Assembly: GCF_030246865.1 (NCBI RefSeq) | Contig: NZ_CP126738.1 | Span: 2,294,001 to 2,358,000, forward strand | DNA: 64,000 bases | Direction of reading: 5' to 3' | Origin: Microbacterium sp. zg-B96 | GTDB taxonomy: Bacteria; Actinomycetota; Actinomycetes; Actinomycetales; Microbacteriaceae | In this document: positions 27,255-35,149 of the stretch, one piece after another | Position numbering within the stretch: the stretch's first letter is position 1 | Layout: the number at the start of each line of letters is the position of its first letter | Made by a program: the position numbers and the translations under genes | Notes under the pieces: model-generated | The model's input: only the letters and a program-made list of their open reading frames with translations | Database searches by the model: none | What the model was told of the DNA's origin: nothing

Positions 27255-27463
27255 CCGCAGAGAGCAGATTGCTCAGTTTTTCGGCGAGGCACACAACACC
27301 CCAAATGCCCCATTTTGGCGCTCTCAGGCGTCGCGCGCAGGCCGTTATTGACGGTCGTTTTCGGCCGTCCGAATTTTCAGAATGCGGGCAAAAAGCGGGC
27401 AAAAACGCCTTTTGTGCGGTCTGACCACGGAAGAAATTCCTGGTCAGAGGCGAAAAAAGACGG

Positions 27464-27535
27464 TGCCCCTGGAGGGACTCGAACCCCCAACCGTTTGCTT
27501 AGGACGCAACTGCTCTTCCATTGAGCTACAGAGGC
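27464..27535 (-). tRNA. tRNA-Arg (CCU anticodon)
   Basis: A complete cloverleaf on the minus strand. Acceptor arms GCCTCTG and CAGGGGC pair with one G-T pair per mismatch-free stem, the D arm contains AGCTCAATGGAAGAGC, the anticodon loop reads GTCCTAA, and the T arm has GGTTCGAGTCC. CCA is not encoded. Its 3' end faces the integrase gene 209 nt away, the classic layout for tRNA-directed integration. Confidence 0.93.
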
Positions 27536-27702
27536 TGGCTGGTCGATTCTACCGGCCGGGTCGCGGCCGACCGGCCCAACCTCCGTATCCGGTGGGAGTC
27601 CGGCCGGACGCGGCGTCTCGGGTTGCATCCGCTGCCGGTTCTCGGAATCGTGGCCGGTTCGCAAGCCAACCGGTTCGCAGCCATCCACGGAAGGAGAGCA
27701 TC

Positions 27703-27984
27703 ATGCTCACACTCACCGAGAACGCCGCCAGCGCAGTCAAGACCCTCACGTCGCAGATCCCGACCGAGGACGGCGGACTCCGCATCCGTGAAGCCGATCA
27801 GGCCGAAGCAGGCTTCGAGCTGGCACTGGCCCCCTCGCCCGAGCCCGATGACGCGGTCATCGAGACCGGCGGCGCACGGGTGTTCGTCGAACAGGCCGCC
27901 ACCGTTCCGCTTGACGACCGCGTGCTCGACGCGCAGGTCGGCGAGGACGGATCGCTGAGCTTCGCGCTCGGCGTGCGCGCCTGA
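27703..27984 (+). CDS. HesB/IscA-like protein without cysteines
   Basis: 93 residues, with AAGGAGA 6 nt before the ATG. It follows the beta-rich pattern of the Fe-S biogenesis (HesB/IscA) fold: MLTLTENAASAVKTLTSQ, GGLRIRE, FELALAP, and a C-terminal GSLSFALGVRA. The three cysteines that bind iron or clusters in true IscA proteins are all absent, so it cannot carry a cluster in the usual way. Such Cys-free forms are widespread in actinobacteria and their role is unknown. It is a single-gene unit followed by a strong hairpin. Confidence 0.7.
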   Translation: MLTLTENAASAVKTLTSQIPTEDGGLRIREADQAEAGFELALAPSPEPDDAVIETGGARVFVEQAATVPLDDRVLDAQVGEDGSLSFALGVRA

Positions 27985-27996
27985 CGCGTCCCACGA

Positions 27997-28032
27997 GACG
28001 AAGGCCCCGGGTTCCGACCTGGGGCCTTCGTC
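27997..28032 (+). terminator. Bidirectional hairpin terminator
   Basis: GACGAAGGCCCC (27997-28008) pairs perfectly with GGGGCCTTCGTC (28021-28032) around a 12-nt loop, between the convergent HesB-like gene and dnaE2. It lies 12 nt after one stop and 6 nt after the other, so it can serve both. Confidence 0.8.
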
Positions 28033-28038
28033 GTGCCC

Positions 28039-31000
28039 TCAGCGGAAATCACGCGAGCGGTGCTGCACCCCCACCCGCAGATCCTCGAAGGCATCCGCCA
28101 CCAGGTTCGTCACCCCCTCCGGCGAGCGCTCCAGCAGCCCGCGGGCGATGAGGGCGGGCGAATCGCGCAGGATGCGGCGATACCTGTTCCACACCCCCAC
28201 CGAGCAGACCACGTTGACCAGGCCGTGCTCGTCCTCGAGGTTGAGGAACGTGACCCCGGATGCCGTCGCCGGCCGCTGCCGGTGAGTGACGAGCCCGGCG
28301 ACCTCCACCCGGCGGCCGATCTCGTGGCTGCGCATCTCGCTCGAGGTGATGACCCCCCGCGCATCGAGCTGGGACCGGTAGTGCGTGAGCGGATGGTCAT
28401 CGGTGGAGATGCCGGTGGCCCACAGGTCTGAGGCCAGTACCTCGTAGCTGGTGGGATCGGCGAACAGCGGCGGCTGCACCGACACCAGCGTGCCGGGGAG
28501 GAACTCGGCCCGGTCCTGCGCGGCGGATCCGGCCAGCCAGATCGCCTCGCGGCGGCTGAGCCCGAAGCAGCCGAACACCCCGGCGGTGGCGAGCGCCTCC
28601 AGCTGGGCGGTGGTGGCATCCGTCCGCCGCACCAGGTCGCGCAGGTTGCGGTACTCCCCCGCCGCCTCCCGCTCGGCGACGATGCGCGTCGCCATCGCCT
28701 GCCCGATGCCTTTGACCGCAGCGAGTCCCAGCCGCACCGTGAACCCGCCGTCGCGGCGATGCGCGGCGGACTCATCCGGCGCGTTGATGTCGAACGGCGG
28801 CACCGGGGGCTGCTTGCGATGGGTGCAGGTGTCACGGCCGGTTGGCGCACTCCCGGAGACAGGCGGACTACTGAAGACAGGACGTTTCCGCTCAGAAACG
28901 TCCTGTTCCGGTGATTCCTCCTGTGCCGGTGACGACCCCACCGGCTCCAGCACGGCCTCAACCCCCGACAGGTGGAGGTCGGGGCGCAGCACCTCCACGC
29001 CGTGGCGGCGGGCATCGGCGGTGAGGGTCGCCGGCGAGTAGAAGCCCATCGGCTGCGCGCGCAGCAGCCCGGCGAGGAACGCGCCCGGGTAGTGCAGCTT
29101 GAGCCACGAGCTGGCATACACCAGCAGCGCGAACGACAGTGAGTGGCTTTCGGCGAACCCGAAGTTCGCGAACGCCTGGATCTTGGCGTAGATGTCGTCG
29201 GCCAGCTCCCCGGTGATGCCGTTCTCGGCCATGCCGGAGAAGAGCTTCTCGCGGAGCGAATCGATCCGCTCGATGCCGCGCTTGGAGCCCATCGCGCGGC
29301 GCAGCACATCGGCATCCGCCCCGCTCAGCCCGCCGACGGCCATGCCCATCTGCATGAGCTGCTCCTGGAACACCGGAATGCCCAGCGTCCGCTCCAGCAC
29401 CGGCTTGAGCTTGGGGTGCGCGTACGTCACCTTCTCCTGCCCGAGCTTTCTCCGCACATACGGGTGCACCGCCCCGCCCTGGATGGGCCCGGGCCGGATC
29501 AGCGCGATCTCGATCACCAGGTCGTAGAACCGCCGCGGCTGCAGGCGGGGCAGCAGCCCCATCTGCGCACGCGATTCCACCTGGAACACCCCGATCGAAT
29601 CGGCCCGGCACAGCATGTCGTAGACGGCCTGCTCCTCCTTGGGCAGGGTCGACAGCTCCCACCGCTCCCCCGTGGCATCCGCGATGAGGTCGAAGCAGTA
29701 CTGCAGTGCGGCGAGCATGCCGAGCCCCAGCAGATCGAACTTCACCAGCCCCATCCAGGCCGCATCGTCCTTGTCCCACTGGATGACGGTGCGGTTCTCC
29801 ATGCGCGCATGCTCGATCGGCACCACTTCGCCGACGGGCCGGTCGGTCAGCACCATGCCCCCGGAATGGATGCCGAGATGGCGCGGGGCCTTCAACAGCT
29901 CGGTCGCATACGCCAGCACCTTGTCGGGGATGTCGTGCGTCTCGGCTTTGGCATCCGTGTCGGGCAGCGGACCCCAGTGCTCCACCTGCTTCGACCAGGC
30001 ATCCTGCTGCCCCGGCGAATGCCCGAGCGCCTTCGCCATATCGCGCACGGCGTTCTTGGGGCGGTACTGGATAACGTTGGCCACCTGCGCCGCCCGCTCG
30101 CGCCCATAGGTCGCGTAGACCCACTGGATGATCTCCTCGCGCCGGTCGCTGTCGAAGTCGACGTCGATGTCGGGCTCCTCATCGCGCAGCGCCGAGAGGA
30201 ACCGCTCGAACGGCAGGTCGTACACGATGGAATCCACCGCGGTGATGTCCAGCAGATAGCAGACCGCACTGTTGGCGGCAGACCCCCGCCCCTGGCACAG
30301 GATGCCGCGGCGTCGCGCCTCCTGCACGATGCCGTAGACGATGAGGAAGTACCCGGGGAAGTCCTTCTGCTCGATGACCCCCAGTTCCTTCTCGATGCGC
30401 GCCCGGTCGTCGTCGGTCACGTCGGGGTACTTGCGGGGCACCGCCTCCCAGACGAGCTGCCGCAGCCACGTCATGGTGGTGTGCCCCTCGGGGACGGGGA
30501 GCTTCGGCAGCGCGGGCTTGGCGCGCCGCAGCGGAAAGGCCAGCTCGTCGGCGAGGGTCACGGTGCGCGCGACGGCGCCCGGATAGCGGGCGAACCGGCG
30601 GGCCATCTCGTGCCCCGACCGCAGGTGCGCGCCGGCGCTGGCTGGGAGCCAGCCGTCGAGTTCGTCCAGGCCCCGGTTGGCGCGGACGGCGGCGATCGCG
30701 GCGGCCAGGTCGGCCCGCTCGGGAGCTGCGTAGTGCACGTTGTTGCTGGCGAGCACCGGCAGCCCCCGGTCGGCGGCGAGGGAGGCCAGCATGTCGTTGT
30801 CCCGGGAGTCCAGCGGGGCGCCGTGGTCGATCAGTTCGACGTTGACGGCGTCGGGGCCGAACAGGTCCACGAGCAGGTCGAGTTCGCGGGCGGCGCCGGC
30901 GGGCCCGTCTTCGGCGAGCGCGGCGCGGACGGCGCCCTTGCGGCATCCGGTCAGCACCGCCCAGTGTCCGTCGGCGCGTTCGGCGAGGTCGTGCAGGTCG

Positions 31001-31524
31001 TAGACGGGGCGGCCCTTCTGTCCACCGGCCAGCTGCGCGTGGGTGATGGCTGCGGCCAGACGGTGGTAGCCCTCCTCACCGCGGGCGAGCACGAGCAGGT
31101 GGTGACCCGGCGGGTCGGCGTCGTTGGCCTTCGGGGAGCTGCGGGGGCGTTCGGGCAGCTCGAGTGACAGCTCGGCGCCGAACACCGTCTTGACGCTGCG
31201 GGCCTCGGCGGCCTCGGCGAACCGCACGATGCCGTAGAAGCCGTCGTGGTCGGTGACGGCCAGGGCGTGCAGGCCGAGCCGTTCGGCCTCTTCGACGAGT
31301 TCCTCCGGGGAGGAGGCGCCGTCGAGGAACGAGAAGGAACTGTGCGCGTGCAGTTCGGCGTACGGGACGACGTCGGCGGGCCGGGCGATGGGCGGCGGCG
31401 TGTAGGCGCCGCGCTTGCGCGACCAGGCGGGGCTGTCGCCGCCGTTCGCGCCGGGCGGGCGGCGGTTGCCGCTGAGGAGCCGTTCCATCTCGGACCACGG
31501 CACGGAGGGGTTGTTGAAGCCCAT
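28039..31524 (-). CDS. dnaE2: DnaE2, error-prone DNA polymerase
   Basis: 1161 residues. An N-terminal PHP domain (YAELHAHSSFSFLDGASSP at about 53-71), the C-family palm with catalytic PDIDVDFDSD at about 450, thumb and finger regions, an HhH motif (GLAAVKGIGQAMATRI) and a C-terminal OB fold. DnaE2 performs mutagenic translesion synthesis and acts with ImuA and ImuB, which lie directly upstream (imuB ends 33 nt before). Odd feature: residues about 850-910, normally a short linker, are expanded by a proline- and serine-rich insertion encoded partly by a perfect palindrome (separate entry). Expected to be SOS-induced as the third gene of the operon. Confidence 0.95.
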   Translation of the reverse strand: MGFNNPSVPWSEMERLLSGNRRPPGANGGDSPAWSRKRGAYTPPPIARPADVVPYAELHAHSSFSFLDGASSPEELVEEAERLGLHALAVTDHDGFYGIVRFAEAAEARSVKTVFGAELSLELPERPRSSPKANDADPPGHHLLVLARGEEGYHRLAAAITHAQLAGGQKGRPVYDLHDLAERADGHWAVLTGCRKGAVRAALAEDGPAGAARELDLLVDLFGPDAVNVELIDHGAPLDSRDNDMLASLAADRGLPVLASNNVHYAAPERADLAAAIAAVRANRGLDELDGWLPASAGAHLRSGHEMARRFARYPGAVARTVTLADELAFPLRRAKPALPKLPVPEGHTTMTWLRQLVWEAVPRKYPDVTDDDRARIEKELGVIEQKDFPGYFLIVYGIVQEARRRGILCQGRGSAANSAVCYLLDITAVDSIVYDLPFERFLSALRDEEPDIDVDFDSDRREEIIQWVYATYGRERAAQVANVIQYRPKNAVRDMAKALGHSPGQQDAWSKQVEHWGPLPDTDAKAETHDIPDKVLAYATELLKAPRHLGIHSGGMVLTDRPVGEVVPIEHARMENRTVIQWDKDDAAWMGLVKFDLLGLGMLAALQYCFDLIADATGERWELSTLPKEEQAVYDMLCRADSIGVFQVESRAQMGLLPRLQPRRFYDLVIEIALIRPGPIQGGAVHPYVRRKLGQEKVTYAHPKLKPVLERTLGIPVFQEQLMQMGMAVGGLSGADADVLRRAMGSKRGIERIDSLREKLFSGMAENGITGELADDIYAKIQAFANFGFAESHSLSFALLVYASSWLKLHYPGAFLAGLLRAQPMGFYSPATLTADARRHGVEVLRPDLHLSGVEAVLEPVGSSPAQEESPEQDVSERKRPVFSSPPVSGSAPTGRDTCTHRKQPPVPPFDINAPDESAAHRRDGGFTVRLGLAAVKGIGQAMATRIVAEREAAGEYRNLRDLVRRTDATTAQLEALATAGVFGCFGLSRREAIWLAGSAAQDRAEFLPGTLVSVQPPLFADPTSYEVLASDLWATGISTDDHPLTHYRSQLDARGVITSSEMRSHEIGRRVEVAGLVTHRQRPATASGVTFLNLEDEHGLVNVVCSVGVWNRYRRILRDSPALIARGLLERSPEGVTNLVADAFEDLRVGVQHRSRDFR
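28877..28906. repeat. Perfect palindrome inside dnaE2
   Basis: ACAGGACGTTTC (28877-28888) and GAAACGTCCTGT (28895-28906) around a 6-nt loop. It encodes residues about 873-882 (QDVSERKRPV) of DnaE2 in a low-complexity insertion. It looks like a REP-type element tolerated in frame. Confidence 0.75.
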
Positions 31525-31557
31525 CAGCGGGGGTCCTTCGCTGGGTTGGATCGGGGA

Positions 31558-33081
31558 TCAGTCATAGCGGCCCTCGGCTGACCAGTCGCCGGCCTCGCAC
31601 ACCAGCAGCCACGCCGCCTGGTCGGCATCCACCACCTGAAACCGGTGCGCCCGCCGGGCGCGCACGGCGTCCCAGCCGCGCTCCCGCACCGGCCACGGCC
31701 CCGCCCACGCCTGGATGCGCCGGCGCCTGCCGCTTTCGTACAGCACGGCGGGCGGGGCGGTCAGCTCATCGCGGTCGGCGACGGCCACGGCATCCCCGTC
31801 GGCATCCACCACTTCCACCGGACGCGGCGGATCGAACACCGTCGACGGCAGCGGATCGGGCAGGCTCCCCGGCCACGGCCGGTCGGCGGGCCGGGGCAGC
31901 ACCGGGCGATCGCCCCACGGCACCAGCACCTGCCGCTCGGCCAGCCACCGGCCGCCGCCGACCACCGGGGTCACCACGCCGCGATGCCCGAGCATCGCCT
32001 GCACCCGAGACAGCGCATGGTGCACCCGCTCGTCGGGACCGCCGCCGAACAGGGACCGCACATGGTGGGAGGCGGCATCCACCGTCTCGGGCGAGATGCG
32101 CACCCGGGTGACGGCGCTGCGCAGCCCCGCCTCCCCCAGCTGCCAGCGCACCCGGTCCACCACCTCGCCGGCGGTGAACGCCCCGGGGTGCAGCCACACC
32201 CGCTCGCTGTTCTCGCCGCGGTCGCCGGTGATCTGCACGCGCAGCTCGGTGCAGACCAGGCTGTGCTCACCGAGCCCCGCGATGAACTCCTCGGCGGCGA
32301 CGCGCATCGCGAACGCCACCTGGTCGGCGATCTCCAGCGGCGGCTCGAACGCCACCTCGCGCTCCAGTTCGGGCGGCGGGGTGCGCGGCTGCACGGGCCG
32401 CGAGTCGCTCCCGGAGGCGAAGGAGTGCAGGCGGATGCCGCGTTCGCCGAGGCGCTCCCCCACGCGTTCGGCGGGCATGGCGGCGAACTGGCCGAGGGTG
32501 TGCACGCCCAGCCGCGCCAGCAGGTCGACGACGTCGGCTTCGTCCAGCGCAGTCACCGGCAGCGGCGCGAGGAAGGCGCCCGACTCCCCCGCCGGGACGA
32601 TCCGCACCGGGGCGTCGGGGTGCGTGATGCGCGCGGCCTGCTCCGCCGTGAACGCTCCGTCTGCAACGGCGATGCGCGCGTCGGTGTCGCCCAGCGCATC
32701 GCGCAGCACGTGGGCGGTGCGCTCCTCGCCGCCGTAGTACCGCGCCGGCCCCTGGGCGCGCAGGGCGCACAGCCCCGCCCGGATCAGCTGCACACCGGGC
32801 GCGAGCTCTTCGATGCTCGCCACGAGCGGGGCGAACACCCGCTGATCCCGCGTCGGGTCGGCGTCGACGATCGTCAGCTGCGGGCAGCGGGCCTGCGCGT
32901 CGCGGCGCCGCTGCCCGCGGCGCACCCCTTCGGCGCGGGCGGCGGCGGAGCAGGCGACCACCGCTCCCTTGTCGAGCACGGCGACGGGGGCTGCGGCATC
33001 CACCCCCTGCTCCCGCGCGAGGGCGACCACGGGCCAATCCGGCAGCCACAGCACGAGGGTGCGCTGCGGTGCGGTGTTCAT
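31558..33081 (-). CDS. imuB: ImuB, catalytically silent Y-family polymerase homologue
   Basis: 507 residues from the ATG at 33081, which overlaps the imuA stop by four bases (ATGA); upstream in-frame sequence belongs to imuA in another frame. The start RTLVLWLPDWPVVAL sits where active Y-family enzymes have their first catalytic Asp and nearby acids, which are not conserved, as known for ImuB. The middle contains finger/palm and HhH-like parts (LLARLGVHTLGQFAAMPAER), and the C-terminus is long. ImuB binds the beta clamp and bridges ImuA and DnaE2 in the mutasome. Confidence 0.9.
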   Translation of the reverse strand: MNTAPQRTLVLWLPDWPVVALAREQGVDAAAPVAVLDKGAVVACSAAARAEGVRRGQRRRDAQARCPQLTIVDADPTRDQRVFAPLVASIEELAPGVQLIRAGLCALRAQGPARYYGGEERTAHVLRDALGDTDARIAVADGAFTAEQAARITHPDAPVRIVPAGESGAFLAPLPVTALDEADVVDLLARLGVHTLGQFAAMPAERVGERLGERGIRLHSFASGSDSRPVQPRTPPPELEREVAFEPPLEIADQVAFAMRVAAEEFIAGLGEHSLVCTELRVQITGDRGENSERVWLHPGAFTAGEVVDRVRWQLGEAGLRSAVTRVRISPETVDAASHHVRSLFGGGPDERVHHALSRVQAMLGHRGVVTPVVGGGRWLAERQVLVPWGDRPVLPRPADRPWPGSLPDPLPSTVFDPPRPVEVVDADGDAVAVADRDELTAPPAVLYESGRRRRIQAWAGPWPVRERGWDAVRARRAHRFQVVDADQAAWLLVCEAGDWSAEGRYD

Positions 33082-33779
33082 CCCGCCACCCGCCAGGGCA
33101 GTGGCATGGGCGCCGAGGCGCTGGACGGTGCGGACGAGGCGACCTGTCCGGATGCCGCCGGCAACTGCACCCGCGCGCGACGGGGCACCGGGGTGCGGCG
33201 GCTGGAGACGGTGACGGTCAGCTCCCGCGCGGCGAGGTAGCCGTGGCCGTCGCCGACGCCGGACCACTCCGGGTCGCTCACGTCGATCATGGCCTCGGTC
33301 TGCGGCCACGTGCCCTGCACCAGCAGCACAGCGCCGCGCTCGCGCAGGCGGGCGGCCAGCCGCGAGACGTCGCCGTCGCTGACCCGCGACGGCGGACGCA
33401 CGGCCACGACGGGCAGCACCTCGGCGATCGTCGCCGTCACCGCCAGCCAGCGACTGCCGGGGTCGGGGATCAGCACGAGCCGGGACAGGTCCACCCCGAC
33501 CCGGCCGGCGGCCTCGGCGCCGAACTCCGGCATCCCCACCACTCCGCACCAGGAGCCGGCCTGCGACGGCGGCGCCATGAGGGCGGACAGCAGCGTGAGT
33601 GAGGGACCCAGCGAGTAGGACGACCCGGGGCGCAGGCCGCGCCCGGGCAGGAGCCCTGCGAGGGCGGGATGGGCCGGCAGCACCGGGGCATCCAGGCGCC
33701 GCCCCTGCACCCGCTCGAGTTGCGCGCGCAGGCGCTGCACGTCTTCGGCAGCAGCCTGGTTTCGCACGATCGACCTCAC
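33078..33779 (-). CDS. imuA: ImuA-type RecA-like mutasome protein
   Basis: 233 residues from GTG 33779; a TTG one codon earlier is possible. GTG is preferred because it lies exactly 6 nt behind a TAGTCT -10 box, as in leaderless actinobacterial transcripts. It is a shortened RecA-like protein: residues about 20-190 follow the RecA fold (GLRPGSSYSLGPSLTLLSAL where a P-loop would be, but with no Walker A lysine), and the end is rich in Ala, Pro and Ser. It works with ImuB and DnaE2. First gene of the SOS operon. Confidence 0.85.
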   Translation of the reverse strand: MRSIVRNQAAAEDVQRLRAQLERVQGRRLDAPVLPAHPALAGLLPGRGLRPGSSYSLGPSLTLLSALMAPPSQAGSWCGVVGMPEFGAEAAGRVGVDLSRLVLIPDPGSRWLAVTATIAEVLPVVAVRPPSRVSDGDVSRLAARLRERGAVLLVQGTWPQTEAMIDVSDPEWSGVGDGHGYLAARELTVTVSSRRTPVPRRARVQLPAASGQVASSAPSSASAPMPLPWRVAG

Positions 33780-33785
33780 CAAGAC

Positions 33786-33806
33786 AGACTAGAACGGATG
33801 TTCTAG
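33786..33806 (-). promoter_or_regulatory. LexA (SOS) box overlapping the imuA -10 box
   Basis: TAGAAC-GGAT-GTTCTA (33790-33805) is a perfect palindrome, extended by one pair to 33789-33806, and fits the actinobacterial GAAC-N4-GTTC SOS box. Its edge overlaps the minus-strand -10 TAGTCT (33791-33786). LexA binding should block the polymerase directly. Confidence 0.9.
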
Positions 33807-33918
33807 ATGTTCAACGCAGGTCTCGAAGATACGCTCGACCTCCGACATCGGTCGCGGGGCGCCGCCGCGCGGCATCCGCCCGGCTCACTCCGCCCTCCCC
33901 GCGCGGCATCCACCTCCC

Positions 33919-33993
33919 CCTCCCCCGCGAGAAACCACGTTTCGGTTGAGAAACACCGCGATGCGTGGTTTCTCAACCGAGAAGTGGTTTCTC
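33919..33993. repeat. 75-bp palindromic intergenic element, copy 1
   Basis: Nearly identical (one mismatch) to 43716-43790, in the same orientation. TCGGTTGAGAAAC and GTTTCTCAACCGA pair around a 13-nt loop, and the outer GAGAAACCACG also pairs with CGTGGTTTCTC, giving two competing hairpins; a third GTGGTTTCTC ends the unit. It is located upstream of imuA and downstream of the LacI-type gene. Confidence 0.85.
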
Positions 33994-34000
33994 ACCCGGA

Positions 34001-34056
34001 GGGGCGGATGCCGGGGGGCGGATGCCGCGGGGCGGATGCCGCGAGGGGGATGCCGC
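34001..34056. repeat. Four tandem 14-bp units
   Basis: GGGGCGGATGCC starts at 34001, 34015 and 34029, and a variant follows near 34043, all 14 nt apart. It directly follows repeat copy 1 and precedes the 3' end of the LacI-family gene by about 40 nt. The unit contains the genome-wide frequent word GGATGCC. Confidence 0.7.
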
Positions 34057-34093
34057 AAAGCGCGGGAACGGATCGTCGGCGCGGAGGCGTCGG

Positions 34094-35083
34094 TCAGGTC
34101 GAGCGCGGCACCGCGGTCGACGCCCGAACCATCAGCTGCGAGCCGAGCGTCGCGACCTCGCCGATCACGGCGCCCGTAATCGCCTGCAACAGCAGGTCGA
34201 CGGCGAGGGCGCCGCTGCGCTCGATCGGCATGTGCACCGTGGTGAGCGCCGGGGTGACGGCCCCGGCGAGGTCGATGTCGTCGATGCCCACGAGGCTGAT
34301 GTCGTCGGGGCAGGTGAGGCCCAGTTCCAGCATCCCCGCCTCCAGCCCGAGGGCGACGAGGTCGTTGTAGGCGACGACGGCCGTGGCCCCGCTCGCTGCC
34401 GCGAGCGCGGCGGCGACCCGCCCGCCGTGAATCGATGCGGCGTGGTGGCTGAGTCGGGTGAGGCGGATGCCGTGGCGCTCGCACGCCGCGCCGATGGTGT
34501 CGAAGCGGCGGGCATCGGCCCACGACCCCCGTGGGCCGGAGGCGTAGGCGATGTGCTGGTGCCCGAGGGCAACGAGGTGCTCGATGGCCTGACTGGGACC
34601 GTGCACCGCGTCCATGAGCACGCACGGGACGCCGTCGATCTGACGGTTGATGACCACCGCGGGAGTGGTGCCGATGAGGGCGAGGACCTCGGCGTCGGGC
34701 AGGCGGGGCGAGCACAGGAGCATGCCGTCGAACCGGCGGGCCTGTTCGATCTGCTCGCTTTCACGGCGGAGGTCTTCATCGGCGTCGAACAGCACGATGC
34801 GGTGGCGTCCGTGCCACGCCTGACCCTGGATGGCCTTGAGGAGCTTCCCGTAGACGGGGTTGGCGACATCGGGCACGATGACGCCGAGCGTGCGGGTGGC
34901 GGTGCCCGCCTGCGGGTTGGCGTAGCCGAGGTCGGCCGCAGCCTCCATGACCCTCTCGCGCGTGGTGGGCGCGAGGCGCTCCGGCTCGCCGAACGCCCGC
35001 GACGCGGTGGCGATCGACACTCCCGCGCGGCGTGCCACGTCGGTCAATGTCGCTGCCACGTTCACCCTCGCCTTCGCCGCCAT
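34094..35083 (-). CDS. LacI-family regulator, divergent from the mannonate operon
   Basis: 329 residues. N-terminal LacI helix-turn-helix (ATLTDVARRAGVSIATASRAF at about 11-31) with the hinge helix near 45-58, followed by a periplasmic-binding-type ligand domain (TLGVIVPDVANPVYGKLL onward). It should bind an operator in the 66-nt divergent promoter region and release it on binding a pathway sugar acid; KDG, mannonate or fructuronate are candidates. The start could also be a few codons later (MN or VAA region), which would not change the domain. Confidence 0.88.
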   Translation of the reverse strand: MAAKARVNVAATLTDVARRAGVSIATASRAFGEPERLAPTTRERVMEAAADLGYANPQAGTATRTLGVIVPDVANPVYGKLLKAIQGQAWHGRHRIVLFDADEDLRRESEQIEQARRFDGMLLCSPRLPDAEVLALIGTTPAVVINRQIDGVPCVLMDAVHGPSQAIEHLVALGHQHIAYASGPRGSWADARRFDTIGAACERHGIRLTRLSHHAASIHGGRVAAALAAASGATAVVAYNDLVALGLEAGMLELGLTCPDDISLVGIDDIDLAGAVTPALTTVHMPIERSGALAVDLLLQAITGAVIGEVATLGSQLMVRASTAVPRST

Positions 35084-35113
35084 CCTAGGACATCGCGCCC
35101 CAAATGAAACCGC

Positions 35114-35142
35114 TTGACAACTTTGTACAACTCATACACACT
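35114..35142 (+). promoter_or_regulatory. Promoter and likely LacI operator of the mannonate operon
   Basis: A consensus TTGACA (35114-35119) and CACACT (35137-35142) are 17 nt apart, and the ATG at 35150 follows 7 nt after the -10, with no Shine-Dalgarno: a leaderless transcript. The 8-bp palindrome TTGTACAA (35123-35130) sits in the spacer and is the best candidate operator core for the divergent LacI protein. Confidence 0.6.
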
Positions 35143-35149
35143 GTTTTCC

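Larger units (their letters stand above)
1..27500. mobile_element. Genomic (defence) island at tRNA-Arg, int-proximal part
   Basis: Inferred element. The right limit is the tRNA-Arg 3' end next to the integrase; the left end lies outside the window. Support: an integrase adjoining a tRNA, a relaxase relic and an antitoxin relic, an accessory gene content dominated by defence functions (BREX, HsdR-like, nuclease/helicase, Ltp protein), and long non-coding stretches, in contrast to tightly packed metabolic genes right of the tRNA. No second copy of the tRNA 3' end was found within the window. Confidence 0.55.

Noticed and set aside
29143..31167. 674-codon plus-strand frame opposite dnaE2
   Set aside because: Antisense of the well-conserved DnaE2; amino-acid composition (His, Arg, Gln, Leu) is that of a shadow frame.
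33082..33549. N-terminal extension of imuB giving 663 residues
   Set aside because: The extra part is imuA read in another frame; the ATGA overlap at 33078-33081 marks the real start.
33919..34056. CRISPR array
   Set aside because: The repeated units here are adjacent 14-bp tandems and one hairpin element; there are no regularly spaced repeats with unique spacers and no cas genes anywhere in the window.
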